Below are positions 33,911 to 41,939 of a stretch of 41,939 nt of DNA, in pieces. The notes beneath the pieces are model-generated. The model made no database searches and had not been told where the DNA came from. It saw only the letters and a list, made by a program, of their open reading frames with translations. The first letter of the stretch is position 1. Every line of letters begins with the position of its first letter. The DNA comes from Saprospiraceae bacterium. GTDB taxonomy: Bacteria > Bacteroidota > Bacteroidia > Chitinophagales > Saprospiraceae. A program made the position numbers and the translations under genes. The stretch covers positions 1 to 41,939 of the forward strand of contig JABDMH010000130.1 in the NCBI GenBank assembly GCA_013001595.1, read 5' to 3'.

Positions 33911-34575
33911 GGACGTACGGACTCAAAGAAGTGAACAAAGGGCCGGTCATAACGCTCAAAATCTTCTTGATTAAGTGCTGTATTGCCATACCAAACCCAT
34001 TCATAAATATGCGTGATCTCTCTAAACAACCTACCAAGTGGGTTGCCCCGCATTTCCAATACATATTGTCGATTCGTCTTTTCTGGCTTCCAGTCAATCA
34101 TGGATCGGCCATTGAGCAGTTGCATTACTTTGATGAAGCGCATCCGTAATGCAAGACGAAAATCACCATCCAAGAGCGCCTGTTCATATAGACGGTCAGC
34201 CGCAATATCATGAACATCCTCAACAGCCAAATCCTCCAAGGCTGGCTGCGAAGTTTCGACATCTTTCGGCTTCTGAAATAACGTAAATACAATGAAACCC
34301 AATACCAAGGCAATAAGTGCAAAGGCCACCCACTGGAATATCCCTAAAGAATTATACCATCCCCGATCGATCGAATGTGCTGGATCTTCAGCTGTGCGTT
34401 CTTTTCGATCTCGAACCAACATCGCTGTTCGTGTATCAGAATAATCCAGCTCCTTACTTAAGTCAGAAAATTCAGTTTTGTCAACTACATCCTGAGAAAA
34501 AGCTGGGATTGTGAATACAGTCACTATCCATACCATCAGAAAGGGCAGCATTCGTGCAATAGACCATGGTCTCAT
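33907..34575 (-). CDS. DUF4129 domain-containing protein
   Basis: 222 residues from the ATG at 34575, preferred because it opens a signal/membrane segment (RPWSIARMLPFLMVWIVTVF); the open frame reaches further into the SpoIIM gene, but those 42 codons look like overlap noise. A second transmembrane segment (WVAFALIALVLGFIVFTLF, ~90-115) leads to the cytoplasmic DUF4129 domain (LYEQALLDGDFRLALRMRFIKVMQLLNGRSMIDWKPEKTNRQY). Function unknown; the domain is frequent in MoxR clusters and near transglutaminase-like proteins. It overlaps the DUF4350 gene by 4 nt. Confidence 0.87.
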   Translation of the reverse strand: MRPWSIARMLPFLMVWIVTVFTIPAFSQDVVDKTEFSDLSKELDYSDTRTAMLVRDRKERTAEDPAHSIDRGWYNSLGIFQWVAFALIALVLGFIVFTLFQKPKDVETSQPALEDLAVEDVHDIAADRLYEQALLDGDFRLALRMRFIKVMQLLNGRSMIDWKPEKTNRQYVLEMRGNPLGRLFREITHIYEWVWYGNTALNQEDFERYDRPFVHFFESVRP

Positions 34576-34645
34576 CACCCATATGTAACCGACTAAGCAC
34601 CGAGCTTTCACCTTCGACACCCGACAGTCGTTTTCTGTAAATAAT

Positions 34646-36457
34646 CTATTCAAGTATGGTTGCACTATTCCCAAAATCTTTAAATCGTTTTCGTAAATCA
34701 ATGGCTTCTACCCGACATTGTATACTCTGATAGGTATTTATACTCATAAAATAAATGATCGGCAACAGAAACTGCAGGACAGTAAAATTCAACACATGTT
34801 CTATAAACAGTTGATCAAGAATACGATCATTAAAAATGTCATGCCAAGAAATAAACGATATAAAATAAGACGACAGCCCGGATGTCATGAGTAAATTCAC
34901 GACTGCATAGATCAAGATCAAACAAATGATCATCGGGATAAATTTCAGATAGTGTTGTATGCAAAATCGATAGATTTCCCTCACAAGACCAGTAGAGATC
35001 GTGGAAAGCCTTTGCTGCTCGACAACCATTTTGGCAACAAACTGTATACTGGCCAGCGCTAGAACAGCTATCCCAATCCAGAATCCGGCAAAATAGAAAG
35101 CCGAGAGAATAATACACAACAGTAATATCGAACGTGCGTGCGTTCGCAATGTATGTTTGCCCCAAATGTTGGATTCACTGGTGCCATATGTACCCAATTT
35201 AATCAATGCCGCGGTGATCGTACCCCAAGCAAATACAAAGATGCTAACCCCTCCATATTCAAAGCGAAAAAAGGGCAAAGAGTCTGGTAGAAGATCGTAT
35301 GAATAACCATCAAATGTCTTCAGGTGATACCAGAGTATAGCCATAAAAAGCAGTAAGCTCGGAAGCGCAACCTGGGAATAACTACCCAGCGTATTGCGAA
35401 ATTGTGCCACGGTCAGCACAAAGTTTTCTGAAAGACTGCGGTATTTTACGCTACCTAGGGCCTCATCTAAAGCGTTTGGTTGAGCAACAATGACTTCGGG
35501 TATCCACGCTTTTTTGGCCATGCGAGCGGGAAGGTACATCCACATAAATAGAATAATCAGGAGCGAACCACCAATTATTAAGACTTTAATAAAATCAGGC
35601 ATTTCCGTATAGCGTGTCACAAATGCCTCTAGGGCTCCCGCCATAATGAATAAAGGGATGGTTCCTAGTAGGACAACCAACGCCTGCTGTGAGGCCTGCT
35701 GGAGCGACTGAAGGCGTTTAAAAGTCTTGGGAAACAACAGCCCATTACCCAAAATTAGGCCAGCTGCACCTGCTATAATGATGGCAGAGATTTCTATCGT
35801 GCCATGGATCCATATGGTCAAGAAAGATGTGAGAAAAAGGCCTTTTGTATAAAACATGTACTGAAAAGCCCCAAGCATAATACCATTGGTCATCAATAAA
35901 ATAATAGTTCCAACTCCACCCAATAGACCTAAAATAAAAGCGAAAAATGCGACTCTAATGTTATTAATGGTTATACCTAAAAACATATCTACTTTTGCTT
36001 CGTCCTTGTATACCGCCATGGGGTCCCCATTATTAATATTGGCTTCGGTCATATTCACATAGTTATCCCCAAGGATTACCCTGCTAAAATTGTCGTTTTG
36101 TGCACTTGACACAACACCAATTATGACAGACACAAAGAACACAAGTAAGGATATCCAAAAGGCATTTCTCGATCGATGGACTTCAGCAGGCAACCTACGT
36201 GCAAAAAAAACCAGCAATTCTCGAAACTGAAATTGGGTCTTTCGAGTATTGATCGAATCAAATACTTGTTGAGTAAGGTTATTCAGATATTGCCTAACCG
36301 ACCTATTGGGATAAAAGGTCTGCGCATAGGAGAGATCTCCAGAAACCGAGATAAACAACTCGTGCAAACGGTCAGGATCTCTATTGGTACGTGACAATAG
36401 CAACTCAAGTTCTCTCCACTTTTCTCTATTTTGGCTTATGAACTGAGATTCTGTCAC
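34646..36457 (-). CDS. SpoIIM family membrane protein with extra C-terminal membrane domain
   Basis: 603 residues. The first ~330 are SpoIIM/DUF95: a soluble helical start, membrane segments from ~100 on, and the motif IWIHGTIEISAIIIAGAAGLILG (215-237). In spore formers SpoIIM belongs to an engulfment complex, but here it belongs to the MoxR cluster and sporulation is not implied. Residues ~330-603 add about six more hydrophobic segments (for example GVSIFVFAWGTITAALI, FYFAGFWIGIAVLAL, FIPMIICLILIYAVV), more than a typical ~330-residue SpoIIM protein, so this is probably a fusion with an integral-membrane protein that is often separate (inference). It is the first gene of the minus-strand cluster and is divergent from the RDD gene. 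Confidence 0.86.
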   Translation of the reverse strand: MTESQFISQNREKWRELELLLSRTNRDPDRLHELFISVSGDLSYAQTFYPNRSVRQYLNNLTQQVFDSINTRKTQFQFRELLVFFARRLPAEVHRSRNAFWISLLVFFVSVIIGVVSSAQNDNFSRVILGDNYVNMTEANINNGDPMAVYKDEAKVDMFLGITINNIRVAFFAFILGLLGGVGTIILLMTNGIMLGAFQYMFYTKGLFLTSFLTIWIHGTIEISAIIIAGAAGLILGNGLLFPKTFKRLQSLQQASQQALVVLLGTIPLFIMAGALEAFVTRYTEMPDFIKVLIIGGSLLIILFMWMYLPARMAKKAWIPEVIVAQPNALDEALGSVKYRSLSENFVLTVAQFRNTLGSYSQVALPSLLLFMAILWYHLKTFDGYSYDLLPDSLPFFRFEYGGVSIFVFAWGTITAALIKLGTYGTSESNIWGKHTLRTHARSILLLCIILSAFYFAGFWIGIAVLALASIQFVAKMVVEQQRLSTISTGLVREIYRFCIQHYLKFIPMIICLILIYAVVNLLMTSGLSSYFISFISWHDIFNDRILDQLFIEHVLNFTVLQFLLPIIYFMSINTYQSIQCRVEAIDLRKRFKDFGNSATILE

Positions 36458-36562
36458 AGAGTAGTTCGGTCATTTGTAAAAGCGAAGCTATAAATAAATG
36501 CTCAAGTTGTACTGCCCAGTAAGTGAAATTATCAAACACCCTTCCCTACTCAAAGTGTCTGG

Positions 36563-37270
36563 ATGAAAAAAATAGAAATTCTCACCTCACATAATATTGT
36601 CATTAGTCACGAGCTGGCTTCGCTCGGTCAACGCATATTTGCCTTTGTAATCGATGCAGGAATATTAGCTATCTATAGTGGTCTCATCTCTGCAATCAGT
36701 GGGGGAAATCAAGCGTTACTCTACATAGGCATAGGCCTAGTGTTGATATTCTATCACCTCACCTGGGAAGTCTTTAATCAAGGCCAGTCTCCGGGCAAGA
36801 AAATATTGAATATTCGTGTGGTCTCACTAGAGGGCATTACACCATCTTTGATGACTTACATGACTCGATGGGCTTTTCGCTTGCTTGACATCAGTTTGAC
36901 ATTGGGAAGTATGGCCATTCTATCGATCCTATTGTCTCCGAAAGGACAACGAGTAGGAGATCTGTTGGGTCGTTCCACAGTGATCCAATTAAAACCATAC
37001 CGCCATATCACACTCAATGAAATTCAGCAGTTGGGGCAGCGACAGATTGACATTCAGCATCCTCAAATACGACAATATAGTGATCAAGATATGTTATTGG
37101 TTAAACAAACTTTGCAGCGATTCCAAAAGGATCCAAATGCTGCCAATGAACAAATGATATCAGATCTGGCCGAACAGATTTGCCATGATTTGGGCATTTC
37201 CATGAACGGCCAAAAACCGGCAGTCTTCTTAAATAAAGTACTCTCTGAATACATCCTGTTAACCCGCTAG
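36563..37270 (+). CDS. RDD family membrane protein
   Basis: 235 residues. The RDD pattern is present: the N-terminal SLGQRIFAFVIDAGILAIY with R and D, then QSPGKKILNIRVVS, then the RLLDISLTLG and KGQRVGDLLGRSTVI ending. Three to four transmembrane segments are followed by a cytoplasmic helical tail of ~85 residues (ITLNEIQQLGQRQIDI...). RDD proteins have no firm function, some being linked to ion exchange. It faces away from the SpoIIM-to-DUF58 genes across 105 nt but belongs to the same conserved neighbourhood. Confidence 0.92.
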   Translation: MKKIEILTSHNIVISHELASLGQRIFAFVIDAGILAIYSGLISAISGGNQALLYIGIGLVLIFYHLTWEVFNQGQSPGKKILNIRVVSLEGITPSLMTYMTRWAFRLLDISLTLGSMAILSILLSPKGQRVGDLLGRSTVIQLKPYRHITLNEIQQLGQRQIDIQHPQIRQYSDQDMLLVKQTLQRFQKDPNAANEQMISDLAEQICHDLGISMNGQKPAVFLNKVLSEYILLTR

Positions 37271-37332
37271 CCTCATCCTAATTTTATTTTGATCTAGGTA
37301 ATTGGCTATATTCAATCCATAAAATCTAAGCA

Positions 37333-38874
37333 ATGCAATTGTTCCGTTTCGCACTTTGTGGTTTGGTTTTGTTCATTTTTGGTGCAACCACTTCGGTTGT
37401 GTTGGCTCAAATGAAGCTCCCTGCCATTCTTTCAGACAATATGTGTATCCAACAAAATACGGAGGTTAAGATTTGGGGTTGGGACGACCCCGGACAATCA
37501 GTAGAAGTGCGTCCCTCTTGGACACAGGAGTCTTCAAGCACGGTAGTCACCGAAGGCGGAAACTGGCAAGTGGAGGTCAAGACACCAGTAGCAGGTGGCC
37601 CTTATACCATAGCCATTGAAGGAAGTACATCTGCATCCATAAAGAACATCTTGGTAGGTGACGTTTGGGTATGTTCCGGTCAATCAAATATGGATCGGAA
37701 GCTTGGTATGCAGCCCAGGCAAAAACCCATCGTAAATTTTTGGGAGGCCGCTCAACATGCTGATTTGCCTAACATCCGATTATTTGTAGTAGAACGAGCG
37801 ATCGCTGATCTGCCTCAAGAAGACCTGCAAGGCAAGTGGGTGGTTTGTACGCCAGAAACCGTGTTGGAATTTTCTGCCGTAGGTTACTTCTTTGCACACC
37901 GATTGCAGCAAGATGTGGATATGCCCCTGGGTATGATTGAGTCTTCTTGGGGTGGCACCCCTGTAGAAGCTTGGACTCGAAAAGATGCTCTTCAAAACAG
38001 CTTTCTTGTGGATAAGGAGGAGAGCAAAAAAGCTCGATTCACGGCAGATAGCTTCGCCTTTGCTGCCAATGTGCAAGCATTTGATCAAGGCTTCCTCAAT
38101 GAGGCACCCACTCAGCCTGAGAGCTTTCATTATAAGCGCGCACCTCACCACCATATTGGATCACTGTACAATGCGATGATTCATCCGCTCCTAAACTTCG
38201 CTATAACTGGTGCAATCTGGTATCAAGGTGAGTCTAACCGCGGACATCCGAAAATCTACGCTAAGCAATTTCCCACGATGATAGAGAATTGGCGAGCCGA
38301 ATGGGCAGTCGGAGATTTCCCCTTTTACTTCGTGCAAATTGCTCCATACTATTACAATGGCAACTTTGGTATTCCGCCACTGTGGGAAGCTCAAGAAGCC
38401 GCCCTAGCATTACCGAACACCGGGATGGCATCAACCCAAGACATCGGTCAGATTTATGACATTCATCCACCAGAAAAAGAGGAGGTGGGTCGCAGACTAG
38501 CTCTATTGGCTTTAGAGCAACATTACGAAACAGATGGAATTGTAAGTAGCGGGCCACAACTAGCTGATGTAACTTTTAAAGATGGAAAGGCTGTGCTTAC
38601 CTTTGATGCCAAAAACAGTACCTTCTATTTTGCGGGAGATGGAATAGGAGGTATACCTTCTTTCTTCGTTGCTGATCAGCGCAGAATATTTTACCCCGCA
38701 GAAGTCAAACAGCAAAACAATCGCCTCATATTGAGCGCAAACGGAATTCAAGAACCTGTGGCCGTGCGCTACCTATGGAACGACAAGGCCAATGCCACCA
38801 TCTATAATATGCATGGTCTCCCGACTCCTGGATTTCGTACGGACAATTGGGATGATGCGCTCATGATGGAATGA
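37333..38874 (+). CDS. Secreted sialate O-acetylesterase (SGNH hydrolase)
   Basis: 513 residues with a signal peptide (LFRFALCGLVLFIFGATTSVVLAQ). The family removes O-acetyl groups from sialic acids or other glycans outside the cell. The beta-domain start (LPAILSDNMCIQQNTEVKIWGW) is followed by GDVWVCSGQSNMDR with catalytic Ser118, WYQGESNRG (296-304) and DIHP (376-379) with the Asp-x-His pair. PFYFVQIAPY is typical as well. Members in Bacteroidota also act on acetylated plant or algal polysaccharides, so the true substrate is open. It is a single gene with a candidate terminator after it. Confidence 0.93.
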   Translation: MQLFRFALCGLVLFIFGATTSVVLAQMKLPAILSDNMCIQQNTEVKIWGWDDPGQSVEVRPSWTQESSSTVVTEGGNWQVEVKTPVAGGPYTIAIEGSTSASIKNILVGDVWVCSGQSNMDRKLGMQPRQKPIVNFWEAAQHADLPNIRLFVVERAIADLPQEDLQGKWVVCTPETVLEFSAVGYFFAHRLQQDVDMPLGMIESSWGGTPVEAWTRKDALQNSFLVDKEESKKARFTADSFAFAANVQAFDQGFLNEAPTQPESFHYKRAPHHHIGSLYNAMIHPLLNFAITGAIWYQGESNRGHPKIYAKQFPTMIENWRAEWAVGDFPFYFVQIAPYYYNGNFGIPPLWEAQEAALALPNTGMASTQDIGQIYDIHPPEKEEVGRRLALLALEQHYETDGIVSSGPQLADVTFKDGKAVLTFDAKNSTFYFAGDGIGGIPSFFVADQRRIFYPAEVKQQNNRLILSANGIQEPVAVRYLWNDKANATIYNMHGLPTPGFRTDNWDDALMME

Positions 38875-38907
38875 TACATACCTATTATCAATTAAAACAA
38901 AACATGA

Positions 38908-38953
38908 TGAGGGGAGAACCAAGGCCAATTGTTCATGCCCTCACTTTGATTTT
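38908..38953 (+). terminator. Candidate terminator after the O-acetylesterase
   Basis: TGAGGG (38908-38913) pairs with CCCTCA (38938-38943), with an inner GAAC/GTTC stem, and is followed by CTTTGATTTT. The T-run is broken, so confidence is moderate. Confidence 0.45.
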
Positions 38954-39123
38954 CCGTTAGATTTTTCAGATACCTCGGTATTTTAAAATGGTAAACTGAA
39001 CTGCATATTTAGATCAGGAAATAGAATCCAATTTGTATCTATAAATTCAATAAGATTAAACCTCAAGGAACGATGTTTGGCCATATATCGACAAGGCGTC
39101 CGGACCAATTTTAACATACAACC

Positions 39124-41268
39124 ATGACAACAAATCGATTTCTAACACTGGTTTTTATTTCACTCCTTCCCCTATGCGCAACTGGCGAGCAAGTGAAAAT
39201 CCTCTATGACTCAGATTTGTCCGAAGCTGCATATGCCGCCAGAAAACTAAGTGAGGCATTGGTCAGTACAGGACATACCATACACAAAGAAAATGATTAT
39301 GACTACCTCGTCAGTCTGGCCATCCATTCTACACGCTTAGATGCGGAGGCATTCTCCATACTTCCTGAAGGCAGGGTAATTACTATATATGGCGGTGATG
39401 TACGTGGATTAATTTACGGCACTCTAGCGCTGGCTGAACAATTACTTAATACAAAAAAGCTAAGCGATGTCGATGCCATGGAGGAGAAACCCAACCTCGC
39501 ATTTCGTGCCATCAAATACAATGTACCATGGGAAACATACCGACCTAGCTCTGCACTAGATCTCCACTATGAAACTGCCCGAGACATCAAATATTGGGAG
39601 GCTTTTTTAGACATGATGGTCAAAAATAGGTTTAACGTCATCAGCCTATGGAATATGCACCCCTATACTTTTATGATCAAATCTAAGAATTTTCCGGAGG
39701 CAAGTCCATGGACTGCTGAAGAATTGGCAGGGTGGGAAAATCTCTATCGGCATATTTTTAAAATGGCCAAGGAACGTGCTTTAGATACATACATCGTGCA
39801 TTGGAGTATTTTTGTAAGTGAAGCCTTTGCAAATGCGCACCAGGTCGCCGAAAAAAGCTTCTACCCTCATTACTATGTGCAGGGAGACACCTCTGAAATT
39901 GTCCGTCGATATTTGCGTGAAAGTGTCAAGCAAGTATTAGAAGAATATCCAGATCTAGATGGCATTGGCATTTCTCATGGTGAAGGGATGGCCGGAATGA
40001 CTCCATTGGAACGACAGGAATGGATGGACGATGTGTTGATAGCTGGTATGCTGGAGGCCGATCGACCAGTCAAGTTAATCCATCGGGTGCCTTTCTCCTC
40101 CAACCTATCCTCAGCAGGCAGCACCAGCAAGGATGTAGAAGTGGTAACGAGAAGGGCCATGGAAAAACTAGAAAATCAATTTGCCGGGCCCATTTGGGTA
40201 GAAATGAAATTTAACTGGTCGCATGCGCACTCAACACCTAAGCTTGTCAAAGTGCATGGTGGAAAATTAGGAGACACGTATTTTAAGCCGAGTCCAAAAA
40301 ATTATAAGATCACTTGGCAAATGCGCAATGAAGACTTCTTTGCCTTGCGCTGGGGTGTTCCCAGCTTCATTCGCGAACATATCGCTTTGAATGGAAAAGC
40401 CGATTATGTGGGAGGGTATTTTGTGGGTTCAGAATGCTATATCCCCGCCAAGGATTATTTCACGGCCATAGATGGAGAAAAAAGTTGGACCTGGGCATTC
40501 GAAAGACAATGGCTATTTTACAAATTATGGGGGAGATTATTGTACAATCCAGAAACGTCAGATGAGGTATTTAGGGCTGCATTTAATCGGCGATACGGCG
40601 ATCAGGGCACAAACCTTCTAGAAGCACTTTCTCTTGCATCGTCTACTCAACTAAGGTTGGCTTCTTTATACGATTCAAAGTGGGATTTTACATTATACAG
40701 TGAGGGATTTCTCGCGCTCATAGACAATGTTACTAAATACATTACCATAGATGATTTGATCGGGCAACCCACCATGGATCCCGATTATGTGTCGATCAAA
40801 TCTTATGTGGACATCATTCAGGAAGGAGGATCCTTCGGTGCAGAAAAAATTACACCTATTGATCTCGCTAATTTGCTGCAGCGAGATAATGTAGAGGCAT
40901 TGGCATTAATTAAGGAAATCAAACCAATGGATGATCTGGCACTTTTCTATGAAGTGGCGGACATTAAAACCTGGGCCCACCTAGGTCTACATCTTGCCGA
41001 AAAAATTCGGGGCGGTGTTGCACTGCAAAGATACCGCCGGTCTGGAGAAGAAGCGCTAAAGACCGAGTCCATAACACACTTACAAAAGGCACTGGAGCAT
41101 TGGGATCAAGTCATTGAAATCACCCGTCCAATATATCATGATATGCCCTTGACCCATTATAATCATGACTCTAAAGATGCCAACCCAGACAACCTCTTTC
41201 ACTGGGCCCTGATCCGCAACGAAGTAGTCAATGACGTTCAAGTAGCCAAAGAAGCCACCCCTTTTTGA
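39124..41268 (+). CDS. Secreted glycoside-hydrolase-like protein (GH67/GH20-type N-terminal domain)
   Basis: 714 residues with a signal peptide (RFLTLVFISLLPLCATG). Residues ~23-115 look like the alpha/beta N-terminal domain shared by GH20, GH67 and GH115 enzymes (YAARKLSEALVSTGH, GRVITIYGGDVRGLIYGTLALAEQL). Residues ~125-480 fit a TIM barrel: LAFRAIKYNVPW, MVKNRFNVISLWNMHP, DGIGISHGEGM (279-289) and WVEMKFNWSHAH (358-369). Glu287 and Glu360 are the best candidate acid pair. The C-terminal ~230 residues are helical. It is not a confident member of any named GH family that I can recall; alpha-glucuronidase-like is the nearest guess. It may act on uronic-acid glycans together with the acetylesterase upstream (inference). 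Confidence 0.75.
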   Translation: MTTNRFLTLVFISLLPLCATGEQVKILYDSDLSEAAYAARKLSEALVSTGHTIHKENDYDYLVSLAIHSTRLDAEAFSILPEGRVITIYGGDVRGLIYGTLALAEQLLNTKKLSDVDAMEEKPNLAFRAIKYNVPWETYRPSSALDLHYETARDIKYWEAFLDMMVKNRFNVISLWNMHPYTFMIKSKNFPEASPWTAEELAGWENLYRHIFKMAKERALDTYIVHWSIFVSEAFANAHQVAEKSFYPHYYVQGDTSEIVRRYLRESVKQVLEEYPDLDGIGISHGEGMAGMTPLERQEWMDDVLIAGMLEADRPVKLIHRVPFSSNLSSAGSTSKDVEVVTRRAMEKLENQFAGPIWVEMKFNWSHAHSTPKLVKVHGGKLGDTYFKPSPKNYKITWQMRNEDFFALRWGVPSFIREHIALNGKADYVGGYFVGSECYIPAKDYFTAIDGEKSWTWAFERQWLFYKLWGRLLYNPETSDEVFRAAFNRRYGDQGTNLLEALSLASSTQLRLASLYDSKWDFTLYSEGFLALIDNVTKYITIDDLIGQPTMDPDYVSIKSYVDIIQEGGSFGAEKITPIDLANLLQRDNVEALALIKEIKPMDDLALFYEVADIKTWAHLGLHLAEKIRGGVALQRYRRSGEEALKTESITHLQKALEHWDQVIEITRPIYHDMPLTHYNHDSKDANPDNLFHWALIRNEVVNDVQVAKEATPF

Positions 41269-41360
41269 TCCTTTCGATGTCCCGGTCGAAGAACGGATAT
41301 CCCAGTTTTTGGTGACCGGCATTCAATAGTCAAAAGGAGGGCTTTGTTTCATTTTTGGTC

Positions 41361-41368
41361 TATTTTTG
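41361..41368 (+). promoter_or_regulatory. TAnnTTTG -7 box directly before glgP
   Basis: TATTTTTG matches the Bacteroidota -7 consensus and ends 4 nt before the ATG at 41373. A TTTG at 41343-41346 lies only 14 nt upstream, shorter than the usual spacer. If used, the transcript would be nearly leaderless. Confidence 0.35.
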
Positions 41369-41372
41369 GCCC

Positions 41373-41939
41373 ATGAATAAAGACGAAAAACGGGCAGTGG
41401 CTTACTTCTGCATGGAATATGGCTTAGACAGCGATTTCAAGAACTATGCAGGTGGATTAGGGATATTAGCCGGTGACTACATGAAAGGTGCAAAAGATGG
41501 TGATTATCCCATCATTGGTATTGGCATCAAGTGGAAGCAAGGCTACACCACCCAAGTGCTAAATAAGGAGGGATTTCCAGTCGATACCTATCCAATCTAT
41601 GACTATGATTTTTTAAGCGATACAGGCATCATTATCGAATTAGAGATCAGACGGAGACCAGTTTATTGCAAAGTCTGGAAATGCGATGCTTTCGGAAATG
41701 CTGATCTCTACCTACTTGATACAGACCTGCCTGAAAACGAAGATCCCTGGATCACTGGTCAACTCTATGGTTGGTTTGGGGAAGAGCGAATTGCTCAAGA
41801 AATGGTTTTGGGCATCGGAGGTATAAGGTTGCTTCGCCAGCTGGACCTACCTGTGGATGTATATCACTTTAATGAGGGCCATGCGCTGTTTGCCGGGTTT
41901 GAGTTGATGCGCGAAAAAATGGCCCATGGGTTAACCTTT
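41373..41939 (+). CDS. glgP: Alpha-glucan phosphorylase, 5' part
   Basis: The frame is open from ATG 41373 to the end of the window; 189 residues are visible. AVAYFCMEYGLDSDFKNYAGGLGILAGDYMK, GIGIKWKQGYTTQ, LDTDLPENEDPWIT and VYHFNEGHALFAGFELM are the alpha-glucan (glycogen/maltodextrin) phosphorylase N-terminal motifs of the short AlgP type. The enzyme releases glucose 1-phosphate from glycogen or maltodextrin in the cytoplasm. The pyridoxal-phosphate lysine lies in the unseen part. A -7 box sits just before the ATG. It begins about 105 nt after the glycoside-hydrolase-like gene and is probably a separate unit. Confidence 0.93.
   Translation, partial: MNKDEKRAVAYFCMEYGLDSDFKNYAGGLGILAGDYMKGAKDGDYPIIGIGIKWKQGYTTQVLNKEGFPVDTYPIYDYDFLSDTGIIIELEIRRRPVYCKVWKCDAFGNADLYLLDTDLPENEDPWITGQLYGWFGEERIAQEMVLGIGGIRLLRQLDLPVDVYHFNEGHALFAGFELMREKMAHGLTF

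Noticed and set aside
34576-34701. N-terminal extension of the DUF4129 protein into the SpoIIM gene
   Set aside because: The 42 extra residues are not signal-like and overlap the SpoIIM coding end; the ATG at 34575 opens a good signal segment.
41282-41319. CCGGTC/GACCGG inverted repeat after the glycoside-hydrolase-like gene as a terminator
   Set aside because: The loop is 26 nt and no T-run follows.
1-41939. tRNA, rRNA, CRISPR array or transposase gene
   Set aside because: None was recognised on reading either strand; no cloverleaf, regular repeat-spacer array or transposase motif was seen, though a dedicated search was not possible.

Overview
The window looks like a chromosomal stretch of a Bacteroidota bacterium, most likely a marine or environmental member near Saprospiria/Cytophagia; that placement is inference. 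The evidence is a C-terminal type IX secretion (T9SS) sorting domain, SusC-like and carboxypeptidase-regulatory TonB receptors, HYC_CC_PP, DUF4174, DUF4350 and DUF4129 proteins, moderate GC content, few clear Shine-Dalgarno sites and TAnnTTTG promoter boxes. I saw no rRNA, tRNA, CRISPR array, transposase or prophage.

Layout. 1-5.2 kb: periplasmic oxidation genes: the 3' end of a PQQ-dependent sugar dehydrogenase with a T9SS tail, a Tat-exported aldo/keto reductase, a small secreted protein, and a quinoprotein dehydrogenase with a built-in cytochrome c. The last lies 11 nt downstream of a class III nucleotide cyclase-TPR gene (5.2-7.2 kb). 7.4-14.9 kb: a short-chain fatty acid transporter, a TPR protein overlapping a secreted metallophosphatase, an esterase, a small membrane protein and a Tat-exported enolase-superfamily enzyme. 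15.4-16.9 kb: dps, DUF4174 and CIA30 genes in one direction. 17.0-19.3 kb: a two-gene signalling unit facing them, a PAS-cyclase followed by a LOV-SpoIIE phosphatase. The LOV domain has the photoactive cysteine and the flavin-binding Asn/Asn/Gln at exactly the plant LOV2 spacing, while the partner PAS has proline in place of the cysteine.

19.6-26.6 kb is an accessory-like stretch: a TonB receptor, two frame-disrupted genes (a GyrI-like/DUF1801 fusion and a small secreted protein), a SnoaL-like protein, a Glu/Gln-rich coiled-coil protein, a lone XRE regulator, an unknown secreted protein and a SMUG2-type uracil-DNA glycosylase. 26.6-29.7 kb is a heavy-metal (probably copper) unit: HYC_CC_PP protein, HMA-domain protein and TonB receptor. 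30.4-37.3 kb holds the conserved but poorly understood membrane cluster RDD / SpoIIM / DUF4129 / DUF4350 / MoxR / DUF58, with 4-nt overlaps between several genes. 37.3-41.9 kb: a sialate O-acetylesterase, a secreted glycoside-hydrolase-like protein and the start of an alpha-glucan phosphorylase that runs off the end.

Between genes there is a dispersed inverted-repeat element with ends reading TAGTACTCTGTCCA. It has one clear copy (14926-15092), a second diverged copy in opposite orientation (25044-25245) and a possible half copy near 9000. The most promising unusual systems are the LOV/LOV-like light-signalling pair beside the dps operon, the repeat family, the cyclase-TPR/quinoprotein pair and the MoxR-SpoIIM membrane cluster.
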